Shown one piece after another: positions 41,670-48,790 of a stretch of 64,000 nucleotides of DNA (the stretch's first letter is position 1; every line of letters begins with the position of its first letter). The stretch comes from Fulvimarina manganoxydans. Lineage in GTDB: Bacteria; Pseudomonadota; Alphaproteobacteria; Rhizobiales; Rhizobiaceae. A program made the translations under genes and the position numbers. Where the stretch lies: the NCBI RefSeq assembly GCF_900176465.1, contig NZ_FWXR01000004.1, positions 1-64,000 of the forward strand, read 5' to 3'. Below the pieces are notes generated by a model that saw only the letters and a program-made list of their open reading frames with translations, made no database searches and was not told the origin of the DNA.

Positions 41670-42842
41670 GTGAAGATTTTCCTGGGATACGCTTCGGAAA
41701 GACTGGAAGCGGCGCGAGAGATCTACGAATTCCTGACGCAATGGGGCGACGAGGTGTGGTTCGACAAGGAAGCCCTCATCGGGGGCACCGACTGGGACGC
41801 GGAACGCGCCGAAGCCCAGAGGTCGGCAGACCTCGTCGTCCACCTATGCTCGACGGAAATTCTCCAGCGCAGCGGCGTCGTCATCCGCGAGATCAAGCAA
41901 TCGCTCAAGCTCGTCGAAGACCAGCCGTTCGGTCATCTATTCATGGTCTCCATCCGCCTCGAACCGATCCGGCTGCCGCCCGAACTCGTCCGCTTCCAGT
42001 ACATCGACCATTTCGCCGACGACTGGCGGGAACGCCTGGAACGCGTGATAGAGAAGCGAAGGAGCCAGATCGCCCCGGACCGTGACGTGAGGCTTCCGAG
42101 AGCAGAGCCGCCTCGTGCCCTTCCGCAGCAGGCCAGCACCATCGTTTCCCAGGAGGAGGGTCCCGTGAGCGGTTCGCAGAAGATCCAGTTCGAAGACGTC
42201 ACCAAGACCTACGAATGCCGCGGCGAATATCTCCGATACGACGGCGAAGGACCCTACTGGACGTGGGTGAACGCAGCCATCGCGGCGCACGCGCTCGAGG
42301 ATTTCTTCTCGACGCGTTACGACTTCCGGACGCTGGAAATCGACGATTTCCCGGAAGACGAGCGCACGTCCGAGTGGTCGGTCGGCACCGAGGAGTTCTT
42401 CCGCGACGGTGACCGGCTGTCGCTCCGGTTCTACAATTACATCGGCTATGCGAGAGCCGCCCATCCGAACCATTACATCACCACGCTGAACTTCTTCGGC
42501 GAGGATATCGGCACGATGGACATCCAGAGGCTGCTCGGCCACTCGGTTACCGAAGCCCGCAAGGTGCTTGGGTATTGCGAGAAGGTGATCGCTGCCGGGT
42601 TTCAGGAAGGCACGCTCAAAGATCGGGATTTCTTCGACGGCTACAAGGAGGACGACGAGGACGTCTGGCGCCTTCTCGCGCACTTCAACTTCGACAGGCG
42701 CGGGGTGACGTTCAATTTCTCGCCCTACGACGTCCTGCCGTTCGTCTACGGATCACACGAAGCGTTCGTTTCGTGGGGCGTCCTTCGCGAACTGGTGAGC
42801 GGACACGACGACCGGGTCGTCGGGCTCCTCGCGGGGAACTGA
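41670..42842 (+). CDS. TIR-domain protein fused to a DUF3298 (RsiV-like) domain, candidate antiphage effector
   Basis: A 390-residue protein from GTG at 41670. Residues 1-about 125 are a TIR domain: KIFLGYASE (2-10), WGDEVWFDKEALIGGTDW (25-42), SADLVVHLCSTEI (52-64), and Glu74 in VVIREI, the place of the NADase Glu in TIR enzymes. After a linker, residues about 165-390 match DUF3298/DUF4163-type domains: YARAAHPNHYITTLNFFGED (about 258-277) and FNFSPYDVLPFVYGSHEAF (about 348-366). DUF3298 is known from RsiV, which binds lysozyme. The gene is on the strand opposite to all surrounding tail genes, which marks it as inserted cargo. No signal peptide is seen, so both domains should be cytosolic. 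The open frame upstream to 41541 includes the repeat and is not needed. Confidence 0.8.
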   Translation: MKIFLGYASERLEAAREIYEFLTQWGDEVWFDKEALIGGTDWDAERAEAQRSADLVVHLCSTEILQRSGVVIREIKQSLKLVEDQPFGHLFMVSIRLEPIRLPPELVRFQYIDHFADDWRERLERVIEKRRSQIAPDRDVRLPRAEPPRALPQQASTIVSQEEGPVSGSQKIQFEDVTKTYECRGEYLRYDGEGPYWTWVNAAIAAHALEDFFSTRYDFRTLEIDDFPEDERTSEWSVGTEEFFRDGDRLSLRFYNYIGYARAAHPNHYITTLNFFGEDIGTMDIQRLLGHSVTEARKVLGYCEKVIAAGFQEGTLKDRDFFDGYKEDDEDVWRLLAHFNFDRRGVTFNFSPYDVLPFVYGSHEAFVSWGVLRELVSGHDDRVVGLLAGN

Positions 42843-42846
42843 TGCC

Positions 42847-43317
42847 TTACGCCGGCACGAACGCGTCCGCCTTACCCTCCGCCGTATAGTAGACGACGTC
42901 GAACGCCAGGCCTGACGACACCAGCGTCAGCGGGTTGCCGTCGTCGCCAGTGCCGCTATCGACGGCGATGCCCGCATCCTCGACGAGTTCGATACTTTCT
43001 ATCGGGATCTCCTCGACTAGCGACAGGACGGCCGCTTCGAGCCGGACCGCGAGATCGCCGGCGGCGGCGCCGAAGTCCGTGTCCCAATTCACGCGGTCCT
43101 CGAACGAAACGCGCAGCCGGAGTTGCCGGCGCTGCAGGCGGCCCTGGCGGCTCTCGAGCGAGACGGGCGTGCGCTCGCCCCACACGAACGCGGCCGGGTA
43201 GCTGACCTCGTCCCACGGAGACAACGACGTCTGATAGACGCGGCCGCCGAACTCCGGCAGGTCACGAGCGACGATCTCGCGGACGGCGGTGACGATCTGA
43301 TGATTGACGTGCGTCAC
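42847..43317 (-). CDS. Tail-completion/tail-terminator-type protein
   Basis: From GTG at 43317 the product has 156 residues. The position (last of three small genes before the major tail protein) and the pattern VTAVREIVARDLPEFGGRVY with FEDRVNWDTDFGAAAGDLAV fit the lambda gpU-like tail terminator or minor tail protein group. It overlaps the upstream gene by four bases. The TIR gene follows its stop, on the other strand. Confidence 0.6.
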   Translation of the reverse strand: MTHVNHQIVTAVREIVARDLPEFGGRVYQTSLSPWDEVSYPAAFVWGERTPVSLESRQGRLQRRQLRLRVSFEDRVNWDTDFGAAAGDLAVRLEAAVLSLVEEIPIESIELVEDAGIAVDSGTGDDGNPLTLVSSGLAFDVVYYTAEGKADAFVPA

Positions 43318-43619
43318 TGGCGTTGCTCCATCAGTCCGACATGCCAGACCGCCCCCCGGTCCTCGCACCACAGGACCGGATACTCGGTGCCGTCGATCGT
43401 CAGGACGTCGCGCTTCTTGATCGGACGGACGGGCACCGACGCTTTCTCGACGCGGGCGGACGACTGGATCTTCGTGACCGGGAAGTTGTCTTCGACGACG
43501 CGGATCTCGCGAGTCGCACGCGTCGCGCGGCACGGGTAGTCGACGCCGTCGACGCGTGCGACGGCCGGCGAGCCGAGGGAGGACGCGACGGTGCGGGCGA
43601 CGAGGGCGGCGAGGTTCAT
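43314..43619 (-). CDS. Head-tail joining protein candidate
   Basis: A 101-residue beta-rich protein (MNLAALVARTVASSLGSPAV; VLTIDGTEYPVLWCEDRGAV). Small all-beta proteins at this place include lambda gpFII and head-tail stoppers. The ATG overlaps the preceding stop by one base. Identification is by position and fold type only. Confidence 0.55.
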   Translation of the reverse strand: MNLAALVARTVASSLGSPAVARVDGVDYPCRATRATREIRVVEDNFPVTKIQSSARVEKASVPVRPIKKRDVLTIDGTEYPVLWCEDRGAVWHVGLMEQRQ

Positions 43620-43810
43620 CAGGCGGGCTCCGGACGGATCTCGATCAGCGTCGTACCCTCTGGGAGCGTCTCGCCCGCGACGGCCGGCCCCGAACACGAC
43701 CGGAAATCGAACTCCTCCGCAGGATACATCTCGCGCACGTCTTCGAGTTGCGCGTCGGAATTCGTCGCGAAGACGAGGTGCGGGAACGTTTTCTTGATGA
43801 CGACGATCAT
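43619..43810 (-). CDS. Small hypothetical structural-module protein
   Basis: A 63-residue protein (MIVVIKKTFPHLVFATNSDA ... FDFRSCSGPAVAG). Its ATG overlaps the stop of the spike gene by four bases. No family recognised; may be a connector component. Confidence 0.5.
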   Translation of the reverse strand: MIVVIKKTFPHLVFATNSDAQLEDVREMYPAEEFDFRSCSGPAVAGETLPEGTTLIEIRPEPA

Positions 43811-45498
43811 ATGGTGATACTCCTCGACCCGCGATTTGACGTGCTCTCGGACGTGCTCACAGCCGGCGACGCCGAGTTGTAATTGGCGGTCGACAGAAAC
43901 TGCGCCATCGACTCCCACCTGCTGAGAACCGACGCGGATGCCCCGTAGACGGAAGCATTCCCGATCGTCACGAGAGACTTGCCGTCGTTGACGATTGCGT
44001 TGACCGGCGATCCGCAGATGACGGAACGGCCGAAACGGGAACCGTGATGTCCGATCGTGACCCGTCCCTGTTCCCTGCAGACGATGGATTCGTATCGGCT
44101 TCCGGTGATGACGACGCGCGGAAAATGGGTCTTGACTCCGTCGTACACTCCGACGGGAACGCGGCCGTTACTGATCGCGACGGCCAGATCGATACGGCTC
44201 TCCCCCGTCGCCTGTATGCCGAAGCCGTTCAGCGCGAACCGGATCGGGACCTCCTGATCGTCCGTGTAATACGACCCGCCATCCGTGAAGACGGAATCAC
44301 CGAGATGGAACGCGTACCCGTTCGCGTCCCTGTCCGAAGCGTTGACGATACCGAGGTCGCGAAACTGCGGGAGGCGGGAACGGATGCCGCGGAATAGGAC
44401 GCCGTCGCTGCGCAGGTGGGTGGCGTACTTCTTGAACTTCACGCTGACGGTAGCGCCCGCCAGTGCCGAAACGCCGCCGAGGTTGGAAACCGTGAAGCCC
44501 GCTCCCAACTTTGCGGTGACGCCGAAGTAACCTTGCGCGCAAAGCTGGTTGGGACTGGTATAAACCTCCGTCGACGTGATCTGGACGTAGTCTCCTACTT
44601 CGAAATTCGAGAGAACATCCGAGGTCAATGCGTAGGTTACAGACCAGTTTTCGGACGAACCGCTATAGCTGACAGTCGTCGAGATCGGACCTGTCTCGTA
44701 GATCGCGGGGCTGCCGACGATCGAAAGAAAGGACAAATCCTCATCGATCAGTTCGATCAGGGTGTCGATGTCGTGGTAGCCGGGGCCGAGTTGCAGCGTG
44801 ACGCGTGCGTCGGGAGCAGGGTAGCGAGCGCGAATGGTGGCCAGCGCGCTTGCGATCGTCGAGAAATCCTCCGGCACGCGCACGATGTCTCCGTCCGCCC
44901 AGAACGCCGGCAGTCCGCCGGATCCACCTCCACTCGGCACTTCGAGCGCTTCGACGCGCTCGGTCAGGCTCTGCCCGAGGCCGGCAAGGCCGAGATCGTA
45001 GGCGGCCTTCGTCGCGCCGACGGTGACAGATCCCGCGGACGGCTGGACGACGACGTCGAGCGTCGACGGGGAACCGTTCGCGCCGAGGACCGGGATCGTA
45101 CCGAGAACATCCTGAATGTAGGGAAATATCGTCGAGAACAGGAAATCAGGGCTCATGCCGAACGAGAACGGGAGCCCTGCAGCCGGACCGCTTGCCGCAG
45201 AAAGGTTGATAGTGCCTGGCTCGGTCAGGCCGAGATCACCCAGCGTCGGTATGGACCCGTCGGTATAAGGGATCGTGAAGACGCGCGTCGTGCCTGCGGG
45301 CCACGTCGTCGTCTCGGTATAGACCGGGCCACGGACATCGGCTTCAAGGACGTCGAGGTCAATCTCGATGCTGCCGACCTTCGGCCGCAGGCCGAGTTCG
45401 GGGTCGTTGACCGCGTTGTCGAGCGCCTCGACGTCCGCGGCAAGCTGAGGATCGACACCCTTTCCGCCGCCGCCGAACGGCTGGTACGAACTCATCAT
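43807..45498 (-). CDS. Tail-spike-like protein with right-handed beta-helix
   Basis: A 563-residue protein. An N-terminal segment (about 1-190) with tail-attachment character is followed by a pectin-lyase-like domain beginning IVRVPEDFSTIASALATIRA and continuing through many short beta rungs (FRGIRSRLPQFRDLGIVNAS; RVTIGHHGSRFGRSVICGSP). Such proteins bind or cleave surface polysaccharide. The gene lies among head-completion genes, not beside the other fibre gene, so it probably arrived as a separate insertion. Confidence 0.7.
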   Translation of the reverse strand: MMSSYQPFGGGGKGVDPQLAADVEALDNAVNDPELGLRPKVGSIEIDLDVLEADVRGPVYTETTTWPAGTTRVFTIPYTDGSIPTLGDLGLTEPGTINLSAASGPAAGLPFSFGMSPDFLFSTIFPYIQDVLGTIPVLGANGSPSTLDVVVQPSAGSVTVGATKAAYDLGLAGLGQSLTERVEALEVPSGGGSGGLPAFWADGDIVRVPEDFSTIASALATIRARYPAPDARVTLQLGPGYHDIDTLIELIDEDLSFLSIVGSPAIYETGPISTTVSYSGSSENWSVTYALTSDVLSNFEVGDYVQITSTEVYTSPNQLCAQGYFGVTAKLGAGFTVSNLGGVSALAGATVSVKFKKYATHLRSDGVLFRGIRSRLPQFRDLGIVNASDRDANGYAFHLGDSVFTDGGSYYTDDQEVPIRFALNGFGIQATGESRIDLAVAISNGRVPVGVYDGVKTHFPRVVITGSRYESIVCREQGRVTIGHHGSRFGRSVICGSPVNAIVNDGKSLVTIGNASVYGASASVLSRWESMAQFLSTANYNSASPAVSTSESTSNRGSRSITI

Positions 45499-45620
45499 CG
45501 GGCGGTCCCTCCTGAAATCTGCCTGACGTCATCGACGAGATCGCCGAGCGGCCGCGCATTGGCTGGCTGCTGCTGTGGTGCGGGAAGCGGGCGGCGGCGA
45601 ACGGGTGCGGTCGCGGTCAT
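45495..45620 (-). CDS. 41-residue hypothetical protein
   Basis: A short basic, Pro-rich N-terminus (MTATAPVRRRPLPAPQQQPA) followed by an acidic end (LGDLVDDVRQISGGTAR). It overlaps the stop of the upstream gene and the start of the spike gene by four bases each, which supports translation. No family recognised. Confidence 0.55.
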   Translation of the reverse strand: MTATAPVRRRPLPAPQQQPANARPLGDLVDDVRQISGGTAR

Positions 45621-45982
45621 CCGGTCGCTCCCAAGACGACGTGGACGCGGGCCGTCGCGGAGATGCCGGGCCGGGCATCGGTAGGATCGACCGCGAGATA
45701 GAAGCGCATGTCGGGGTCACGGTCGGTGCAGAACGTCCAGACACCGGGATCGAGGGGCCACGACGCGTCCATCTGCGGCGCAGTCGCATTCGAGCCCGCG
45801 AGGTCGTCCGTGGTCGCGATAACGTGGACGAGCTTCGTATCGGCGGGAACCCGGATCATCGCGAGATCGGTCGAGCCGACCGCGATCTCTTGCCAGGTCG
45901 AACCGACCTCGAGGACCTCGACGGCGCCGCCGAGCGGGAATGCCGGGTAGATGCCGTCGATCGTACGCGCTGCACGGAGCAT
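45617..45982 (-). CDS. Hypothetical virion-module protein
   Basis: A 121-residue beta-rich protein (GGAVEVLEVGSTWQEIAVGS; DPGVWTFCTDRDPDMRFYLA). It follows the capsid terminator and precedes the tiny 41-codon gene and the spike gene; it may be an accessory capsid protein or spike attachment factor. No family recognised. Confidence 0.55.
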   Translation of the reverse strand: MLRAARTIDGIYPAFPLGGAVEVLEVGSTWQEIAVGSTDLAMIRVPADTKLVHVIATTDDLAGSNATAPQMDASWPLDPGVWTFCTDRDPDMRFYLAVDPTDARPGISATARVHVVLGATG

Positions 45983-46012
45983 GTCTCGCCTCGTCTAAAG
46001 GATTGTCCGAAG

Positions 46013-46045
46013 GAAAACGGGGCGGGCGGTTTCCCGTCCGCCCCG
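46013..46045 (-). terminator. Rho-independent terminator after the capsid gene
   Basis: A 12-bp stem (46018-46029 with 46034-46045, one G-T pair) with a 4-base loop is followed on the minus strand by TTTT (46017-46014). It would reduce read-through from the capsid gene into the tail genes, allowing higher capsid expression. Confidence 0.8.
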
Positions 46046-46089
46046 CAACCGGCACCGCCACTCGTCCCCTCCGGCGGCGGCCGGAAGGA

Positions 46090-47073
46090 TTACTTCGAGA
46101 AGTCGATCTCGATCGCGGCGTCGGGCCTGGTCGTGTAGGAGATCGTGCGCATCGAGCCCTTGATCTCGAGACCCTCGTTCCACGCGAGCGGCTGGGACTG
46201 CGAGTAGAATGGCAGGACCTCGCCCTCGAAATCCATGGAGGCGGACGGACCGTTGATCGTGCGGCCGAGGTCCGGGATCATCGGGACGAGGAGGTTCTTC
46301 GTCTCGTCGATGTGCGGGCTCTGGAAGTAGACCACTTCGACCTTCTCGGCGATGATCGTGCCCTTGCGGCCGTCCTGCCGATCGACCCAGGTGCTCTGCT
46401 TGTTCAAGGTCCGGATCTCCTTGTAGACCTTGTCGCGGCGGAGTTCCTTCATGCCCTTCTCGGTCACGATGAGCTTGTACCACTCGGGCGTGAAGCCGAG
46501 GATCCGCTCGATCTTGTCCATACAGTCGATCACCTGGTCGTCGATCGCCTCGACCGAGGAGCCGAGCGTGATCGTCTTCTTCAGACGCTGCATCTGGAAA
46601 TGGCTGAGGACGTCGAGCAGAAGGCGGCCGTTGCAGTCGTAGATCTTGCCGAACAGGGCGTGCCAGCGCTGGTGCGCCTTCGTCGCGTCGAACTCGCGGC
46701 GGAGATAGGTCTGCTTCTTCTGACGCTCGGTCTCGAAGACGCGGGTCGCGTTCGAACCCGGAATGCGGGCTCCGATGACCTCGGACGGCCGGATGGTGGT
46801 CCGGCGCGTGAAGTAGGGCATGGAGAACTTGTGCGCGGTCGAGCGTTCGTAGTCCTTCATGAGATCGCCGGGCGAGCCGGGATCCGAGGACGGGATGAGG
46901 TCGATCTCGCCGATGGTGGTGCGGTCGAGGGCGAAATCCTCGGTGTAGACGGGCGTCTCGGTGAACGGGACGTGGTCGGCAATGTCCTGCCCCTGACGCG
47001 GCAGCAGGTTCATCGCCGCCGTCATCTGGACGTTCGTGAAGGCGTCGTGGTCCCAGATCGGATCGTAATCCAT
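46090..47073 (-). CDS. Major capsid protein (lambda gpE type)
   Basis: A 327-residue protein with the E-type pattern: N-terminal strand-loop (MDYDPIWDHDAFTNVQMTAA), FALDRTTIGEIDL, and the C-terminal part NLLVPMIPDLGRTINGPSAS before YSQSQPLAWNEGLEIKGSMR. These are typical of the HK97-fold gpE family. It lies after the decoration protein, as in lambda, and before a strong terminator. Confidence 0.9.
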   Translation of the reverse strand: MDYDPIWDHDAFTNVQMTAAMNLLPRQGQDIADHVPFTETPVYTEDFALDRTTIGEIDLIPSSDPGSPGDLMKDYERSTAHKFSMPYFTRRTTIRPSEVIGARIPGSNATRVFETERQKKQTYLRREFDATKAHQRWHALFGKIYDCNGRLLLDVLSHFQMQRLKKTITLGSSVEAIDDQVIDCMDKIERILGFTPEWYKLIVTEKGMKELRRDKVYKEIRTLNKQSTWVDRQDGRKGTIIAEKVEVVYFQSPHIDETKNLLVPMIPDLGRTINGPSASMDFEGEVLPFYSQSQPLAWNEGLEIKGSMRTISYTTRPDAAIEIDFSK

Positions 47074-47130
47074 GGTCGTTTCCCCTCGTTCGACGACCGG
47101 TCCCCACCGGCCGTCGTTGAATTTCTGGCG

Positions 47131-47568
47131 TTACTGGATCGAGATCCCGGCGGCTTCTATCTGCTCTCGAAGATGATCCTCGAGCGCGGCGGTCTCGGCG
47201 GCGCCGTCGACGGCTGCGACCGGCGGCGTGGCGTCCGGATCAGCGGCGACGTCTGCGATGACCGGGAAGATCAGCTTCCGGCCGTTGACGATGACAGGGC
47301 CGCGGTGCGTGACCGTCCGCGAGACGGACTCGCCCGCCGGAACCGCGGGGCCGTAGAGCACGCCGACGAGGTCGTCGTTACCGTCCCTGAGAACGGTGCC
47401 CGGCATGATCGCGTCGGTGCCGGCCGAGTTGTCGATGTCGACGCTCTTGCGGCAGAAGTCCGCGCTGACTTCCCATGCGAGATGCGAACCGGTGCGGTGC
47501 GTCGGCTCGAAGCGGGTGTCCTTATGCGGCTCGGCAGGAGCCGCCGAAACTACGGTGAAATCGTCCAT
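47131..47568 (-). CDS. Head decoration protein (gpD/HDPD type)
   Basis: A 145-residue protein between protease/scaffold and capsid, the position of lambda D. The motif IMPGTVLRDGNDDLVGVLYG matches the PGTVLG region of the family, and the C-terminal portion AALEDHLREQIEAAGI is a short helix. It trimerises on the expanded capsid to stabilise it. Confidence 0.85.
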   Translation of the reverse strand: MDDFTVVSAAPAEPHKDTRFEPTHRTGSHLAWEVSADFCRKSVDIDNSAGTDAIMPGTVLRDGNDDLVGVLYGPAVPAGESVSRTVTHRGPVIVNGRKLIFPVIADVAADPDATPPVAAVDGAAETAALEDHLREQIEAAGISIQ

Positions 47569-47586
47569 CTGCGTGTCTCCTCTCGA

Positions 47587-48123
47587 TTACTTCTTGCCGA
47601 GCACGCCGGCGATCGCCGCGCCGATCGCGGCCGCCATGTCGGCGTCGGACGAGGCGCGCTTGCCGGCGACGGCTTCGGCGTGGGTGATGAAGGCTCCCTT
47701 GCCGCGGCGACCGGTGTTCTCGGCCGGTGCGGTCACGGTGGTGCCGGTGCCGTCGATCTCGACCGGGTTGCCGGCGACGTAGCCCTCGGCGAGCGAGCGC
47801 AGGAACGGGACGGCGGAGCCGCCGTTCGCGAACGTGTCGAACTCGTCGGTCTTGCCGCGGGTCGCGGCGATCGCGCGATAGCCGGCGATCGCCCTCTGGT
47901 CGGCTTCGGAGCGGACGCCGGCCGCCGGAGCAGCCGGGGTCTGAGGAGCGGCGGGCGCCTGCGGCTGAACGGGGGCGGGAGCCGATCTGGTTGCAGCGGC
48001 GGCGGCCGCGCGAGCGGCTTCCTCTTTCGCGGCATCGTCCTCGGTGGTGGAATCGTCCTCCAGCGCGGCGTCAATCGCGTCCGTGAACGCCTTCATCGCG
48101 GCCTTGATCTTCTCGGCGTCCAT
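47587..48123 (-). CDS. Nested scaffolding protein (internal start, Nu3-like)
   Basis: The ATG at 48123 (MDAEKIKAAMKAFTDAIDAA) is in frame with the protease and is preceded by AAGGGG with a 9-base spacer, an unusually good ribosome site inside a coding region. It would give a 178-residue, mainly helical protein with an Ala/Pro linker, matching the arrangement of lambda C and Nu3, in which the scaffold is the C-terminal third of the protease. Confidence 0.6.
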   Translation of the reverse strand: MDAEKIKAAMKAFTDAIDAALEDDSTTEDDAAKEEAARAAAAAATRSAPAPVQPQAPAAPQTPAAPAAGVRSEADQRAIAGYRAIAATRGKTDEFDTFANGGSAVPFLRSLAEGYVAGNPVEIDGTGTTVTAPAENTGRRGKGAFITHAEAVAGKRASSDADMAAAIGAAIAGVLGKK

Positions 48124-48714
48124 GCTGCGTTTCCCCTTGGTGGTCAGCGTGATCGTGGATGCGGAGCGCTCGGCTCCGCGGATGCCGGCACCGCGATCGG
48201 CGGGCACGGCGACGGCGGAGACTTCCGCCGGGTCGAACTGGGTGCGGACGAGGACGACGTCGCCCTCGCGTTCCTCGGCGACGGCGCCGAGGCGGCCGTA
48301 TCCGAGCGACATCGCCCGGACGAAACCGGCCTTCACTTTCGCGATCAGGTCGGTCTCCGTCGGCGAGAAACGGATTTCGGAGACGAGCGCCCGGATACCT
48401 TCGGTCGGGCCGTCCTCGACGCGAGGCGTCTCGACGCGACCGACGATGGACTTCGTCGTCCAGCGATCGTGCGAGTCGAGGACTGGCGCGCCCTCGAACG
48501 CGGCGAGTTGCTCGGGCGTCAGAGCGTCGACGTCGAGAATCTCGTCGTACGCCTGGCCGTTGTCCCAGTCGTACATCCGGACCGGCGCGTTCGTGGCGAG
48601 GACGGCGGTCACCGTCAGCGTCTCGTCGTTCCAGGTCGCGGGCGCGGCCACGGCGGCGCGAAGGCCGAGCGTCGGCAACTTCCTCGTCACTGTGGTCGCG
48701 GTCTTCTTCGGCAC
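47587..48714 (-). CDS. Prohead protease fused to scaffold
   Basis: From GTG at 48714 the product has 375 residues. Residues about 1-190 are an HK97-type (U35) prohead protease: GAPVLDSHDRWTTKSIVGRV with catalytic His, and GFVRAMSLGYG with the nucleophile Ser. A helical, Ala/Glu/Pro-rich second half (about 198-375) is a scaffold segment. An internal start at 48123 may make this half separately. Start-associated repeat copy B lies about 55 bp upstream. A longer frame to 48837 reads through the repeat and is rejected. Confidence 0.85.
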   Translation of the reverse strand: MPKKTATTVTRKLPTLGLRAAVAAPATWNDETLTVTAVLATNAPVRMYDWDNGQAYDEILDVDALTPEQLAAFEGAPVLDSHDRWTTKSIVGRVETPRVEDGPTEGIRALVSEIRFSPTETDLIAKVKAGFVRAMSLGYGRLGAVAEEREGDVVLVRTQFDPAEVSAVAVPADRGAGIRGAERSASTITLTTKGKRSMDAEKIKAAMKAFTDAIDAALEDDSTTEDDAAKEEAARAAAAAATRSAPAPVQPQAPAAPQTPAAPAAGVRSEADQRAIAGYRAIAATRGKTDEFDTFANGGSAVPFLRSLAEGYVAGNPVEIDGTGTTVTAPAENTGRRGKGAFITHAEAVAGKRASSDADMAAAIGAAIAGVLGKK

Positions 48715-48768
48715 CGGGAGATCCCTGTGATTCCTATCGTTGCAGGGATGCTGCCCGAGAAGGAGAGA

Positions 48769-48784
48769 GGGTTTCGCCGGAAAA
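48769..48784. repeat. Start-associated repeat, copy B
   Basis: GGGTTTCGCCGGAAAA in the gap between the portal stop and the protease start. It lies 55 bp upstream of the protease start and is preceded by GCTGC plus 14 bases, as in copy A. Confidence 0.8.
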
Positions 48785-48790
48785 GTGAGG

